Numbered from the stretch's first letter, positions 38,375 through 49,211 are shown. The stretch: 64,000 nt of DNA from Rhodobacteraceae bacterium CCMM004 (GCA_004005435.1 RZWH01000003.1:62001-126000), one strand, 5' to 3'. Made by a program: numbers and translations. Notes: generated from the letters alone by a model not told the origin.

Positions 38375-38378
<4 letters not shown>
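37740..38378 (+). CDS. gmk: Guanylate kinase
   Basis: Phosphorylates GMP to GDP using ATP; essential nucleotide metabolism. 212 residues. P-loop [18 protein letters not shown]-binding [31 protein letters not shown], and the lid [24 protein letters not shown] 37740 is used; a TTG at 37728 overlapping the yicC end would add four residues. The stop overlaps the next gene by four bases. Confidence 0.96.
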
Positions 38379-38901
<523 letters not shown>

Positions 38902-38902
<1 letters not shown>

Positions 38903-40083
38903 TGGCCGATCCGCGCACCCCGGTTCGTCGCACCGACTGGCCCGACAGCGTCAGCCGTCCGGTGGTGACGCCGCTGCAACCCTCGGTCGTCTATTCCAGC
39001 CCCGACCCCGACACGTTGGACGCACAGTATACGGGCGGCGCGCAAGGCTACACCTATGCCCGGGAGGGACACCCCAACGCCGCCGTGCTGGCCGCCAAGA
39101 TCGACGCGCTGGAAGGGGCGACGGGCGGGATCGTCCTCGGCTCGGGCATGGCCGCGGTGACGGCGGCGCTGCTGGGCGTTCTGCGGCAGGGGGACCACGT
39201 GGTCGGGGCCGACCAGCTCTATGGCCGGTCGCTGAGGATGATGGCCGAGGAACTGCCGCGAATGGGCATCGCCACCACCCTGGCCGATGCGACGGACGTG
39301 GACGCGGTGGCCGCGGCGATCCGCCCCGAGACCCGCATGATCCTGATCGAAGTGGTGTCGAACCCGACGCTGCGCGTGGCCGACCTCGACGGCATTGCGG
39401 CTCTGGCGCGGGATCGCGGCGTGCTGCTGGCGGTGGACAACACCTTTACCACGCCGCGTGGCTGCCGCCCCTTCGAGCACGGCGCCGACATCGTCATCCA
39501 TTCGGTGACGAAGCTCCTGGCCGGGCATTCCGACGCAACGCTGGGCTATGTCGCCGCCCGCGACCCGGACCTGACGGCACGAATGGGTGTGCTGGCCGCG
39601 ACGCTGGGCCTGACGCCCAGCCCCTTCGACTGCTGGCTGGCCGAGCGTGGGATGCACAGCTTTGAGCTGCGCTACGACCGCGCTGAGGCGACCGCGGCGA
39701 CGCTGGCCGATCATTTGGCACAGCTCCCTGGCGTGACGCGCGTGCTTTATCCTCTCCGGCCCGACCACCCCGACCACAACCATGCCAAGGCGCTGCTCGG
39801 CGACCGGGGGGGCAACATGGTTACATTTGAGATCCCGGGCGGCCGGGCGGCGGCCAATGCGCTGGTCCGCGCGGCCGAGCGGATCGCCTTCGCCCCGACA
39901 CTGGGCGACGTGGGCACGACGCTCAGCCACCCCGCGACCTCGTCGCACCGTGCGCTCACGCCCGAGGCGCGGGCCGCCATCGGCATCGCCGAAGGCACGT
40001 TCCGGGTGTCCGTCGGGATCGAGCCGGAAGAGGTGTTGTGCGACGAGTTCGAGGCGGCGATTCGCGCGGCGGCGGCGGCCTAG
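38902..40083 (+). CDS. Cys/Met metabolism PLP-dependent enzyme
   Basis: 393 residues, cystathionine gamma-synthase/lyase fold. QGYTYAREGHPNAAVLAAKI (tetramer/PLP phosphate segment), GSGMAAVTAALLG, VDNTFTTPRGCRPFEHGADIVIHSVTKLLAGHSD with the PLP Lys in SVTKLLAGHSD, and SHPATSSHRALTPEARAAIGI. Probably cleaves or forms a C-S bond of cystathionine, homocysteine or methionine. Which reaction cannot be decided from sequence. Last gene of the yicC-gmk operon, sharing one base with the preceding stop. Confidence 0.9.
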
Positions 40084-40101
40084 CCCCCGCCGCTCTGGGC
40101 G

Positions 40102-40509
40102 TCAGTGCAGGTAACGGTGGACCGGCCGGTCGCTGATCACGGCGAAGTCCAGCCCAGGAAAGGCGGCGGCCACCTCGGCCTCGACCATCTCGGGGCGGGG
40201 CAGGGCGCCTGCCGGCACCCGGTAGGCCCCCCGGTAACCCGCCTTGTGCAGCATCCGCGCCAGATCGATGCAATCGAACCGATCGCTCATCGCAGGCGAC
40301 ACGATCACATCGGGCGGCGTCGCGACCAGGGCGACGGGCACCGATTCGATGTCGGCAAAGGCGATGGGCCCCGCCGCAGGCACGGTGCGGAGGATTTCCG
40401 TCCTAACAGAGCCCGGCGCGACGAAGAGGGTAAGCCCCCCCTGCTCACCGACGGCGAACTCGGACTTATCTACTGTATCGCGGCGTGCGCCGCTTCTGCG
40501 AACCGACAT
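40102..40509 (-). CDS. Hypothetical protein next to phoR
   Basis: 135 residues from ATG 40509, set by GAGGAG 8 bases upstream. The protein begins basic (MSVRRSGARRD), has a beta-rich middle (GLTLFVAPGSVRTEILRTV, SVPVALVATPPDVIV) and a helical end containing SDRFDCIDLARMLHKAGYRG and MVEAEVAAAFPGLDFAVI. No signal peptide, no membrane segment, no family I recognise. The Arg-rich start and Asp-rich motif VSPAMSDRFDCIDLA hint at a soluble regulatory protein. It is divergent from phoR with 165 bases between, so it could be under phosphate control; I found no Pho box in that gap. Confidence 0.7.
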   Translation of the reverse strand: MSVRRSGARRDTVDKSEFAVGEQGGLTLFVAPGSVRTEILRTVPAAGPIAFADIESVPVALVATPPDVIVSPAMSDRFDCIDLARMLHKAGYRGAYRVPAGALPRPEMVEAEVAAAFPGLDFAVISDRPVHRYLH

Positions 40510-40674
40510 ACCGGCACTCCTCATACCGATCACATCATATCAAGATAAATCGAACAGACTTAAAGTAGGTTTCTTTCGATCACGGTCTAGTGACGTATTT
40601 CCGCCGAGTGGGGCCGGAATGCCGCTGGATCTTGCGACAAAAAACATCGAGTCGTCCGATCCGAGGGGCGCAGC

Positions 40675-41724
40675 ATGACAGTCACCGACGATATCGACGC
40701 CTATTTGGACGCGCTGCCGATTCCCGCTCTGCTGATCGGGACGGCCGAACGGGTGCTGGCCGGTAACCGCGCGGCAGTCGACCTGTTCGGCCCGGGGCTG
40801 GTCGGGCGGCACTATGTTACCGCGCTCCGCCAACCTGTCCTGCTGGACGCCATCGAGGGGTCTTTGCGCAGTGGCGACCGTCGCGAGGCGGCCTATCTTG
40901 CGATGGATGGCACCCGCGACACCACATGGCGCGTGACCATCGCGCCGGTGCCCACCGGCACGCTCCTCACCCTGGAGGACCGCACCCATATCGAAGAGCT
41001 GGGACAGATGCGACGCGACTTCGTGGCCAATGTCAGCCACGAGCTGCGGACGCCGCTGACGGCGCTGTCGGGGTTCATCGAGACTCTGCGCGGCGCGGCG
41101 CGCGACGACGCGGCCGCGCGCGACCGGTTCCTCGGGATCATGGAGCGCGAGGCGGCGCGGATGAATCGGCTGGTCCGCGACCTTCTGTCGCTCAGCCGAG
41201 TGGAGAGCGAAGAACGGATGCGGCCGACGCGGCCCGTCGACCTGACCGGCGTGTTGCGCGCAGTGGTGGGCAGCCTCGCGCCCCTGGCAGAGGATCGCGG
41301 GGTCCCGGTGACGCTGGACCTGCCGCCGATGCCGGTCACGGTGCCCGGCGACGCCGACCAGCTCAGCCAGGTGTTCACCAACCTCCTGGAGAACGCCCTG
41401 AAATACGGCGGCGTGGCGGTGTCGGTGCGGCTGACCGTCGAGACCCGCTCGCCGGTTCTGCGCGGCGCCGCGGTGCGGGTGGTGGTCAGCGACGAGGGCG
41501 AGGGGATCGACCCAATCCATCTGCCCCGGCTGACCGAGCGATTCTACCGCGCAGACGCCCACCGCTCGCGGGAGCTGGGCGGCACCGGACTGGGCCTCGC
41601 CATCGTCAAGCATATCGTCAACCGCCACCGTGGGCGGCTGCGCATCCACAGCGCGCCGGGGCAGGGGAGCCGTTTCGCCGTCATTCTGCCCCGACCGGAG
41701 CCCGACGAGACGCCGCAGCCCTGA
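40675..41724 (+). CDS. phoR: Phosphate regulon sensor histidine kinase, cytosolic type
   Basis: 349 residues. An N-terminal PAS-like domain (DALPIPALLIGTAERVLAGN, about residues 10-100), then H-box NVSHELRTPLTALSG with H122, N-box FTNLLENALKYGG, G-boxes VSDEGEGIDP and GGTGLGLAIVKHI. It autophosphorylates and passes phosphate to PhoB. Unlike E. coli PhoR there is no transmembrane segment, so any membrane link must be through PhoU/Pst. Upstream is an AT-richer 165-base region; downstream lies the Pho box of pstS. Confidence 0.93.
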   Translation: MTVTDDIDAYLDALPIPALLIGTAERVLAGNRAAVDLFGPGLVGRHYVTALRQPVLLDAIEGSLRSGDRREAAYLAMDGTRDTTWRVTIAPVPTGTLLTLEDRTHIEELGQMRRDFVANVSHELRTPLTALSGFIETLRGAARDDAAARDRFLGIMEREAARMNRLVRDLLSLSRVESEERMRPTRPVDLTGVLRAVVGSLAPLAEDRGVPVTLDLPPMPVTVPGDADQLSQVFTNLLENALKYGGVAVSVRLTVETRSPVLRGAAVRVVVSDEGEGIDPIHLPRLTERFYRADAHRSRELGGTGLGLAIVKHIVNRHRGRLRIHSAPGQGSRFAVILPRPEPDETPQP

Positions 41725-41744
41725 CGCGACGGCGCCCGGCCTTG

Positions 41745-41773
41745 CGTCATAAATCCGTTACATCCCTGTCACA
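41745..41773 (+). promoter_or_regulatory. Pho box upstream of pstS
   Basis: Three direct repeats at exactly 11-base steps: CGTCATA (41745), CGTTACA (41756), TGTCACA (41767). This is the PhoB-binding layout of 7-mers separated by AT-rich 4-mers and is consistent with the consensus CTGTCAT. It lies 76 bases before the pstS start, just beyond the phoR stop, so pstS-C-A-B-phoU-phoB should be induced by PhoB under phosphate starvation. Confidence 0.9.
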
Positions 41774-41848
41774 AAAGCTCAGCGTGCGATGCCTACACGG
41801 CGCCTTGGGGCCGCCTGCCTGCGGCCGGACACGAAACAGGAGTTCTGT

Positions 41849-42892
41849 ATGTCCCTCGTCAAATTGACCGTTTCCACGCTGGCCGTCGCTGCGGTGACCA
41901 GCGGTGCCGCCATCGCCCGCGACCAGGTTCAGGTCGCCGGGTCCTCGACCGTCCTGCCCTATGCCTCGATCGTCGCCGAAGCCTTCGGCGAGAACTTCGA
42001 TTTCCCGACCCCGGTTGTGGAATCGGGCGGCTCGTCGGCCGGGCTCAAGCGCTTCTGCGAGGGCGTGGGCGAGAACACCATCGACATCGCCAACGCCTCC
42101 CGCGCCATCCGCGAGCGCGAGGTTCAGGCCTGCGCCGAGGCCGGTGTCAGCGACATCATCGAAGTGCGCATCGGCTATGACGGCATCGTCTTTGCCAGCC
42201 AGATCGACGGTCCCGCCTTCACCGAGTTCGAGCCCGAGCAGTGGTACAAGGCGATGGCCGCCGAGATCCCCGGCGAAGACGGCACCCTGATGGCCAACCC
42301 CAACATGACCTGGGCCGATGTGGACGAGAGCCTTCCGGCCGTCGAGATCATGGCCTTCATCCCCGGCACCAAGCACGGCACCCGTGAAGTGTTCGAGGAA
42401 AAGGTGCTGCTGACCGGCTGCGAAGCGACCGGCGCGATGCAGGCCATGATGGATGCCGGCATGGACGAAGACGCCGCCGAGGACGCCTGCATGGCGGTTC
42501 GCGAGGACGGCAAGGCCGTGGACATCGACGGCGACTACACCGAGACCTTGGCGCGCATCGACAGCAACCCCGAGGGTGTCGGCGTCTTCGGCCTGGCGTT
42601 CTACGAGAACAACCAGGACAAGCTGAAGGTCGCGACCATGGGCGGCGTCGCCCCCTCGACCGAGACCATCTCGACCGGCGAATACCCGGTGTCGCGTCCG
42701 CTGTTCTTCTACATCAAGAAGGCGCATATCGGCGTGATCCCCGGCCTCAAGGAGTTCGCCGAGTTCTTCGTCTCCGACGAGATCGCCGGCCCCTCCGGCC
42801 CGCTGGCCAACTACGGCCTGGTGTCCGACCCCGAGCTGGCCGCGACCCAAGCCAAGGTGTCGAACGAAGAGATCATGTCGGGCGGCATGTGA
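41849..42892 (+). CDS. pstS: Phosphate ABC transporter periplasmic binding protein
   Basis: 347 residues with signal peptide ending AIA. Phosphate-binding motifs: VAGSSTVLPYASIVAEAF, VESGGSSAGLKRFCEG, IDIANASRAI, IGYDGIVFA. It delivers phosphate to PstCA. Internally it contains paired Cys (CEATG and DACMAV), suggesting a disulfide. CAGGAG at 41837-41842 sets ATG 41849. Expression is controlled by the Pho box upstream. Confidence 0.96.
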   Translation: MSLVKLTVSTLAVAAVTSGAAIARDQVQVAGSSTVLPYASIVAEAFGENFDFPTPVVESGGSSAGLKRFCEGVGENTIDIANASRAIREREVQACAEAGVSDIIEVRIGYDGIVFASQIDGPAFTEFEPEQWYKAMAAEIPGEDGTLMANPNMTWADVDESLPAVEIMAFIPGTKHGTREVFEEKVLLTGCEATGAMQAMMDAGMDEDAAEDACMAVREDGKAVDIDGDYTETLARIDSNPEGVGVFGLAFYENNQDKLKVATMGGVAPSTETISTGEYPVSRPLFFYIKKAHIGVIPGLKEFAEFFVSDEIAGPSGPLANYGLVSDPELAATQAKVSNEEIMSGGM

Positions 42893-42911
42893 TCGCCGAC
42901 TGAGCCACTGC

Positions 42912-42940
42912 CGGGGGCGGCGCGCCGCGTGCCGCCCCCG
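42912..42940 (+). other. Stem-loop between pstS and pstC
   Basis: CGGGGGCGGC (42912-42921) pairs perfectly with GCCGCCCCCG (42931-42940) across a 9-base loop, 20 bases after the pstS stop. It is followed by CGCCGTTTCTG, a weak T-run, so it may act as a partial terminator or mRNA stabiliser, giving excess PstS over the membrane subunits. Confidence 0.65.
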
Positions 42941-42981
42941 CGCCGTTTCTGCCTGCTGCCGAACGACCCCGGGGGACCTCC

Positions 42982-44442
42982 ATGCCGCTACTCTGGTTGA
43001 TCGCGATCGTCATCGCGCTGGCCGCTGTGGGCGCCGTTCTGGGGCGCCGCCGCGCCCTGGCCTCGGCCGACGGCGACGCGCGCCGCTTGCATTCTCTGCC
43101 GAGCTACTATGCCGCCAATGTCGGCCTGACCGTGCTGACGCCCGCTCTGGGCCTTTTGGCGCTCTGGCTGCTGATCCAGCCGCTCTATGTCGACTGGCGC
43201 GTGACCGAGTTGATCCCCGACGCCGCGATCCCCGAGACGTCGACCCGCGGTCTGGTCATGAGCGACGTGCGGCGCGTGGCCGAGGGCCTGGACACCGCGA
43301 TCCAGCAGGGGGCCATGACCGAGGACGAGGCGGCACGTCTACAGACCGAGTCCACCGACATTCGCGAGCGTCTGGCCGCCGTGGGCGTGGCGCTGGGCTC
43401 GAACGTGCGGCCCGAAGTCCTGACGGCCGCGCAGCGCTATCGCGACCTGTCGGGCACGGGCACGACGCTGATGGCGGTCGCGGTCCTTTTGGCGGCCATC
43501 GGAGGGCTGGCGGTGTCGGTGCTGATGACCCACCGCGACTTCCGCGCCCGCAACACCGTCGAGCGGGGCATCATGGTCATGCTGATCGCCGCGGCCTCCA
43601 TCGCCATCCTCACGACCGTGGGCATCGTCCTGTCGATGCTGTTCGAGACCGCGAACTTCTTTGGCCAGCATTCGTGGACCGACTTCTTCTTCGGGCTGAA
43701 CTGGTCGCCGAATTTCCGCGGCAACAGCGACCTGGGGATCATCCCGCTCCTCTGGGGCACGCTGTATATCTCGTTCATCGCGCTGTTGGTGGCGGTGCCC
43801 ATCGGCCTGTTTTCCGCAATCTACCTCAGCGAATACGCCACCCGCCGCGTCCGCTCTGTCGCCAAGCCGATGATCGAAATCCTCGCCGGGATTCCCACCA
43901 TCGTCTACGGCCTCTTCGCGCTGATCACGGTGGGGCCGTTCCTGCGCGACTACTTCGCGCAACCGCTGGGCCTGGGCAACTCGGGCTCGTCGGTGATGAC
44001 CGCGGGTCTGGTGATGGGGATCATGCTGATCCCGTTCGTGTCGTCGCTCAGCGACGACATCATCAACGCGGTGCCCCAGGCGATGCGCGACGGATCGCTC
44101 GCACTCGGCGCCACGCATTCCGAGACCATCCGCCAGGTGGTGCTGCCCGCGGCGCTGCCTGGGATCGTGGGGGCCATCCTCTTGGCCGCCAGCCGCGCCA
44201 TCGGCGAGACGATGATCGTGGTTCTGGGGGCAGGGGCCGCGGCCCGACTGGACCTCAACCCGTTCGAGGCGATGACCACCGTGACGGTCAAGATCGTCAG
44301 TCAGCTGACCGGCGACACCGACTTTGCCTCGCCCGAGACGCTGGTGGCCTTTGCCCTGGGTCTGACGCTGTTCGTCATCACCCTGTGTCTGAACGTGCTG
44401 GCGCTGTGGATCGTGCGCCGCTACCGGGAGCAGTACGAATGA
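42982..44442 (+). CDS. pstC: Phosphate ABC transporter permease PstC
   Basis: 486 residues, against about 320 in E. coli; the extra is an N-terminal region with a helix and a 150-residue mostly soluble segment (PstC_N type, typical for alphaproteobacteria). The C-terminal permease core holds the EAA-type loop [40 protein letters not shown] is also conserved. Forms the phosphate channel with PstA. Overlaps pstA by four bases. Confidence 0.95.
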   Translation: MPLLWLIAIVIALAAVGAVLGRRRALASADGDARRLHSLPSYYAANVGLTVLTPALGLLALWLLIQPLYVDWRVTELIPDAAIPETSTRGLVMSDVRRVAEGLDTAIQQGAMTEDEAARLQTESTDIRERLAAVGVALGSNVRPEVLTAAQRYRDLSGTGTTLMAVAVLLAAIGGLAVSVLMTHRDFRARNTVERGIMVMLIAAASIAILTTVGIVLSMLFETANFFGQHSWTDFFFGLNWSPNFRGNSDLGIIPLLWGTLYISFIALLVAVPIGLFSAIYLSEYATRRVRSVAKPMIEILAGIPTIVYGLFALITVGPFLRDYFAQPLGLGNSGSSVMTAGLVMGIMLIPFVSSLSDDIINAVPQAMRDGSLALGATHSETIRQVVLPAALPGIVGAILLAASRAIGETMIVVLGAGAAARLDLNPFEAMTTVTVKIVSQLTGDTDFASPETLVAFALGLTLFVITLCLNVLALWIVRRYREQYE

Positions 44443-45794
44443 CCGACATGACCGCCCCCGCCGCGCCAGCGGACGCGCCGCGCAAGGGCTCGCTCCTGGA
44501 ACAGGACGCCCGCACGAAAAGGCGCAACGCCGCCGAAAAGCGGTTCGAGGTCTACGGCATCATCGCCGTCGGGATTGGGGTGCTGGCGCTGATCGCGCTG
44601 CTGACGTCGATCCTCGTGAACGGCCTCGGCGCGTTTCAGCAGACGTTCCTGAACGTCGAGGTCGAGTTCGCCGAAGACCGGCTGGACAAGAACGGCAACC
44701 GCGATCCGGCGGATTTGGCCAAGGTGTCGACGTTCGGCTACAAGCCGCTGATCGAGGGCGCTCTGATCGCCACCGTCGACCGCCTGGGCCTGCGCCCCGA
44801 CGGGATGTCGGACGGCGACATCGGCGCCATGGTGTCGAACGAGGCCGCGGCGCAGTTGCGCAACCGCGTCCTGGCCGATCCCGACGTGATCGGCACCACG
44901 CACACCGTGCGCATCCTCGCCAACGCCCGCATCGACGGGTATCTCAAGGACAGGGTCGACCGCGCCAGCGCCGAGTTGGACGGCAACGTCACGCCGCAGC
45001 AACTGGAACTGACCGACCGCCTGCAGGCGGCGGGGGTGCTGGACAAGGCGTTCAACTGGGATTTCATCACCGCGCCGGACGCGTCCGAGAACCGGCCCGA
45101 AGCCTCCGGCCTGGGCGTCGCCATCCTGGGCTCGCTCTACATGATGCTGGTGGTGCTGTGCCTGGCCCTGCCCATCGGCGTCGCCGCGTCGATCTATCTC
45201 GAAGAGTTCGCGCCCAAGAACCGCTGGACCGATCTGATCGAGGTGAACATCTCGAACCTGGCGGCGGTGCCCTCCATCGTCTTCGGGATCCTTGGCCTGG
45301 CGATCTTCATCAACTTCGCCGGCCTGCCGCAGTCGGCACCCATCGTCGGCGGCCTGGTGCTGACGCTGATGACGCTGCCGACGATCATCATCGCCACGCG
45401 CGCCTCGCTGAAATCGGTGCCACCGTCGATCCGCGAGGCGGCGTTGGGGGTAGGGGCCTCGAAGATGCAGACCGTGTTCCACCACGTCCTGCCGCTGGCC
45501 GCGCCGGGGATCCTCACGGGCACCATCATCGGCCTGGCGCAGGCCTTGGGCGAGACGGCGCCGCTCCTCCTCATCGGCATGGTGGCCTTCGTTCGCGAAT
45601 ACCCCGATGCGCCGCCCGAAGGCTTCTTCGACCCCGCCAGCGCGCTGCCGGTGCAGGTCTACAACTGGACCCAGCGCGCCGACCCGGCCTTCGTCGAACG
45701 GGCCTCGGGCGCGATCATCGTCCTTCTGATCTTTCTCGTGGCGATGAACGCGCTGGCCGTGTTCCTGCGCCGCCGCTTCGAACGCCGCTGGTAA
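44439..45794 (+). CDS. pstA: Phosphate ABC transporter permease PstA
   Basis: 451 residues. The N-terminal 200 residues after the first helix are an extra periplasmic segment (DUF3333 type, alphaproteobacterial), with [19 protein letters not shown] and helix-rich sequence. The permease core follows: [21 protein letters not shown], and the coupling loop [21 protein letters not shown]. Start ATG 44439 overlaps the pstC stop (ATGA). It ends 11 bases before pstB. Confidence 0.95.
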   Translation: MTDMTAPAAPADAPRKGSLLEQDARTKRRNAAEKRFEVYGIIAVGIGVLALIALLTSILVNGLGAFQQTFLNVEVEFAEDRLDKNGNRDPADLAKVSTFGYKPLIEGALIATVDRLGLRPDGMSDGDIGAMVSNEAAAQLRNRVLADPDVIGTTHTVRILANARIDGYLKDRVDRASAELDGNVTPQQLELTDRLQAAGVLDKAFNWDFITAPDASENRPEASGLGVAILGSLYMMLVVLCLALPIGVAASIYLEEFAPKNRWTDLIEVNISNLAAVPSIVFGILGLAIFINFAGLPQSAPIVGGLVLTLMTLPTIIIATRASLKSVPPSIREAALGVGASKMQTVFHHVLPLAAPGILTGTIIGLAQALGETAPLLLIGMVAFVREYPDAPPEGFFDPASALPVQVYNWTQRADPAFVERASGAIIVLLIFLVAMNALAVFLRRRFERRW

Positions 45795-45805
45795 GGAGCG
45801 TCCCC

Positions 45806-46603
45806 ATGAACGACATGCGACTTATAGACAGGGCAACCGACATGACAGACGTCAAGATCGCCGCACGGGGCGTGCAGGTCTTCTACGGCGACACCCACGC
45901 GATCAAGGACGTGGACGTGGACATCCAGGACAAGACCGTCACCGCCTTCATCGGCCCGTCGGGCTGCGGCAAGTCGACGTTCCTGCGCTGTCTCAACAGG
46001 ATGAACGACACCATCGACTCGGCCCGGGTCGAGGGCGACATACGCATCGACGGCGAAGACATCTATGACCGCCGCGTGGATCCGGTGCAGCTCCGCGCCA
46101 AGGTCGGGATGGTGTTTCAGAAGCCCAACCCGTTCCCCAAGTCGATCTACGACAACGTGGCCTACGGCCCCAAAATCCACGGTCTGGCCAAGAACCGGAC
46201 CGATCTGGACGACATCGTCGAGCGCTCGCTGCGCCGTGCCGCGCTGTGGGACGAGGCCAAGGACCGCCTGCAGGAGCCGGGAACGGGCCTGTCCGGCGGA
46301 CAGCAGCAGCGCCTGTGCATCGCCCGCGCCGTGGCCACGGAACCCGAGGTCCTGTTGATGGACGAACCGTGCTCGGCGCTGGACCCCATCGCCACCAGCC
46401 AGGTCGAGGAACTGATCGACGAGCTGCGCGCCAACTACTCGGTGGTGATCGTCACCCACTCCATGCAGCAGGCCGCGCGGGTCAGCCAGAAGACCGCGTT
46501 TTTCCACCTGGGCAACCTTGTGGAATACGGCGAGACGGGCCAGATCTTTACCAACCCGCAGGACAGCCGCACCGAAAGCTACATCACCGGACGGATCGGA
46601 TAG
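45806..46603 (+). CDS. pstB: Phosphate ABC transporter ATP-binding protein
   Basis: 265 residues. Walker [20 protein letters not shown] (typical PstB), [17 protein letters not shown], signature [14 protein letters not shown], Walker [32 protein letters not shown] sits before ATG 45806, which adds [19 protein letters not shown] nearly seamless join to phoU. Confidence 0.97.
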   Translation: MNDMRLIDRATDMTDVKIAARGVQVFYGDTHAIKDVDVDIQDKTVTAFIGPSGCGKSTFLRCLNRMNDTIDSARVEGDIRIDGEDIYDRRVDPVQLRAKVGMVFQKPNPFPKSIYDNVAYGPKIHGLAKNRTDLDDIVERSLRRAALWDEAKDRLQEPGTGLSGGQQQRLCIARAVATEPEVLLMDEPCSALDPIATSQVEELIDELRANYSVVIVTHSMQQAARVSQKTAFFHLGNLVEYGETGQIFTNPQDSRTESYITGRIG

Positions 46604-46607
46604 GATC

Positions 46608-47324
46608 ATGGTCATGGATGAACGACACATCGCCTCGGCCTTCGACCGGGACCTGGAGGCGATTCAGGCCCTCATCATGAAGATGGGGGGGCTGGTCGAG
46701 GCCGCGATCCTCGACAGCGCCAAGTCGCTGGAGACCCGCGACGAGGAACTGGCCGCCAAGGTGCGCAAGGCCGACGCCCAGATCGACGCGCTGGAAGAGC
46801 GGGTCAACGAAGAGGCGGCGCGGGTCATCGCGCTGCGCGGGCCCATCGCCAGCGATCTCAGGACGGTGCTGAGCGTCATCAAGATCTCCGGCAATCTGGA
46901 GCGCTGCGGCGACTATGCCAAGAACCTGGCCAAGCGCACCAGCGTTCTGGTGCAGCTCCAGCCGCCGCCGGGCTCGACCAAGTCGATCCGGCGCATGGCG
47001 CGCGAGGTCGAGGGGATGCTCAAGGACGCGCTCGACGCCTATATCCAGCGCGACGCCGAGCTGGCCGAGGACGTGCGCAACCGCGACCAGGACGTCGACC
47101 AGATGTATAACGCCCTGTTCCGCGAGTTCCTGACCCACATGATGGAAGACCCGCGCAACATCACCGCGTGCATGCACCTGCACTTCATCGCCAAGAACAT
47201 CGAGCGGATGGGGGACCACGTGACGTCCATCGCCGAACAGGTCGTGTATCTCGTCACCGGCGAGGTGCCCGAGGACGTGCGCCCCAAGGGCGACCGCACC
47301 GCCTATGCGACCCCGGAGGGCTGA
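46608..47324 (+). CDS. phoU: Phosphate signalling protein PhoU
   Basis: 238 residues, two similar three-helix bundles. Metal-binding ExxxD-type patterns appear as RCGDYAKNLAKR and RMGDHVTSIAEQ. PhoU links the Pst transporter to PhoR and keeps PhoB inactive when phosphate is plentiful. ATG 46608 gives MVMDERHIASAFD; ATG 46614 is the alternative. It ends 4 bases before phoB. Confidence 0.96.
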   Translation: MVMDERHIASAFDRDLEAIQALIMKMGGLVEAAILDSAKSLETRDEELAAKVRKADAQIDALEERVNEEAARVIALRGPIASDLRTVLSVIKISGNLERCGDYAKNLAKRTSVLVQLQPPPGSTKSIRRMAREVEGMLKDALDAYIQRDAELAEDVRNRDQDVDQMYNALFREFLTHMMEDPRNITACMHLHFIAKNIERMGDHVTSIAEQVVYLVTGEVPEDVRPKGDRTAYATPEG

Positions 47325-47328
47325 GACC

Positions 47329-48018
47329 ATGGCGGCCGGTCAACCCCGCGTCCTGGTGGTCGAGGACGAGCCCGCGCAGCGCGAAGTCCTGGCCTACAAC
47401 CTGGAGGCCGAGGGCTTTGCCGTCAGCCGTGCCGAGACCGGCGATGACGCCCTGCTGCTCGTCGACGAGGACGGGCCCGACATCATCGTCCTCGACTGGA
47501 TGCTGCCTGGCGTCTCGGGGATCGAGGTGTGCCGCCGGCTCAAGATGCGCACCGACACCCGCGACGTGCCGATCATCATGCTGTCGGCCCGGTCCGAAGA
47601 GGTCGACCGCGTGCGCGGGCTGGAGACCGGCGCCGACGACTACGTGGTTAAACCCTATTCGGTGGTCGAGCTGATGGCGCGCGTCCGCAGTCAGCTCCGG
47701 CGCGTGCGCCCCGCCACCGTGGGGCAGACCCTAGAGTTCGAGGACATCGTGCTGGACGCCGAAACCCACCGCGTGACCCGCAACGGCGCCCAGTTGAAAC
47801 TGGGGCCGACCGAGTTCCGCCTGCTCAGCACCTTCATGGAGAAGCCCGGCCGGGTGTGGAGCCGCGAACAGCTCCTCGATCGGGTCTGGGGTCGCGAGAT
47901 CTACGTCGACACGCGGACCGTGGACGTCCACATCGGTCGCCTGCGCAAGGCGCTATGCCAGCACGGCGGCAGCGATCCGGTGCGCACCGTCCGCGGCGCG
48001 GGCTACGCGCTGGGGTAG
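47329..48018 (+). CDS. phoB: Phosphate regulon response regulator
   Basis: 229 residues. Receiver domain with acidic pocket ED (residues 12-13), phosphoacceptor D56 (VLDWMLPG), and the conserved Lys in VVKPYS; C-terminal OmpR-type winged helix (LLSTFMEKPGRVWSREQLLD, YVDTRTVDVHIGRLRKAL). Phosphorylated PhoB binds the Pho box at 41745. GGAGGG precedes ATG 47329. Last gene of the phosphate cluster. Confidence 0.96.
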   Translation: MAAGQPRVLVVEDEPAQREVLAYNLEAEGFAVSRAETGDDALLLVDEDGPDIIVLDWMLPGVSGIEVCRRLKMRTDTRDVPIIMLSARSEEVDRVRGLETGADDYVVKPYSVVELMARVRSQLRRVRPATVGQTLEFEDIVLDAETHRVTRNGAQLKLGPTEFRLLSTFMEKPGRVWSREQLLDRVWGREIYVDTRTVDVHIGRLRKALCQHGGSDPVRTVRGAGYALG

Positions 48019-48068
48019 GGGAACCGGCCCACCGCCTGTGCGTTTCCCGCCGATACAGGGGAACGCGA

Positions 48069-49211
48069 ATGCACAAACTGGAACGCGGCGCGCAGGTGGC
48101 TGTCATCGCAATCGGCGTCGTCGCTTTCGTGACGGGCATGAGCCTGGCGCAGGACGTTCTGGCGCCCATGGTACTCGCTCTCGTGATCGGCGTCGTGTTG
48201 TCCCCGATCTCGGACATGTGGATGCGCATCGGGTTTCCGCCCGCGGCGGGCGCGCTGACCAGTCTGATCCTGACGCTGGCGCTATTGATGGCGCTGATCT
48301 TCGTCGCGCAGCCCATCGTCGTGCGGATCATCGACGCCTGGCCGGTCATCCTCCAAGAGATGAGCGCGACCATCGCCGAGGTGCAGAACGCGCTCCGCGG
48401 ATTGGAGAGTGTCAGCGAGCAGGTCGAAGGCGCGATTTCGGGCGAGGGCACGGGTGTTGCGGCGGCGGCCGACGGCTCGATCGCGTCGAGCCGGGACACC
48501 GCCGAGGTCGCCGCGCCGGCGAACGGCGATCCCAGCGCCATGGTGCCCAGCCCGGTGGAGGCGCTGTCGCTGGCGCCGGCGGTCCTGGCCAAGGTGGTGA
48601 TCTTTGCCGGCGTCCTGTTCTTCTTTCTTCTGACGCGGGTCGAGATCTATGCCTGGATCGCCCGCCGCATCGCGCCCGCGGGTCAGGAGCGCGAAATCGC
48701 CCTCCGTCTGCGCGCGGCCGAACGCCAAGTGTCGACCTATTTCATCACCATCTCGATCATCAATGCCGGCCTCGGGGCGGCCGTCACCATCGCGGTGATG
48801 ATCATGGGGCTGCCGTCGCCGTTCATCTGGGGCGCCGCGGCGATGTTGTTGAACTTCGTCCTGTATCTTGGGCCCACGGCGCTGATCGCGGCGTTCACGG
48901 TGGCGGGGATCGTGCATTTCGACGGGGCGATGTCGCTCTTGCCGCCCGTGGTCTATCTGACGCTGAACATGATCGAGGCGCAGTTCGTGACACCCACGGC
49001 GCTGGGCAAGCGGCTGTCGGTGAACCCGCTGCTGATCTTTCTCGCGCTGGTGTTCCTGCTGTGGCTCTGGGGACCGCTGGGCGGCATCGTCGCGATCCCG
49101 CTCTTGCTGTGGGGCATCGTGCTGTCCTCGAACCTGCGCGAGGGGCGGCGGGAGTTGGAGGAAGCCATGCGCGCCTCCGAAGAGGCCCGCCGCAAAGCCG
49201 AAGCCGCATAA
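48069..49211 (+). CDS. AI-2E family transporter
   Basis: 380 residues with the family's eight or so helices. Typical segments: VLAPMVLALVIGVVLSPISD at the N-terminus, YLGPTALIAAF, and YLTLNMIEAQFVTPTALGKRL, VNPLLIFLALVFLLWLWG near the end. A hydrophilic, Ala/Ser-rich stretch (about residues 130-155) lies between helices. Family members (TqsA, YdiK) export small molecules; the substrate here is unknown, and involvement in AI-2 signalling should not be assumed. Starts 50 bases after phoB. Confidence 0.88.
   Translation: MHKLERGAQVAVIAIGVVAFVTGMSLAQDVLAPMVLALVIGVVLSPISDMWMRIGFPPAAGALTSLILTLALLMALIFVAQPIVVRIIDAWPVILQEMSATIAEVQNALRGLESVSEQVEGAISGEGTGVAAAADGSIASSRDTAEVAAPANGDPSAMVPSPVEALSLAPAVLAKVVIFAGVLFFFLLTRVEIYAWIARRIAPAGQEREIALRLRAAERQVSTYFITISIINAGLGAAVTIAVMIMGLPSPFIWGAAAMLLNFVLYLGPTALIAAFTVAGIVHFDGAMSLLPPVVYLTLNMIEAQFVTPTALGKRLSVNPLLIFLALVFLLWLWGPLGGIVAIPLLLWGIVLSSNLREGRRELEEAMRASEEARRKAEAA

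Noticed and set aside
48069-49211. AI-2 quorum-sensing exporter
   Set aside because: The family name is historical; no luxS or AI-2 processing genes are in the window, so only a generic transporter call is justified.
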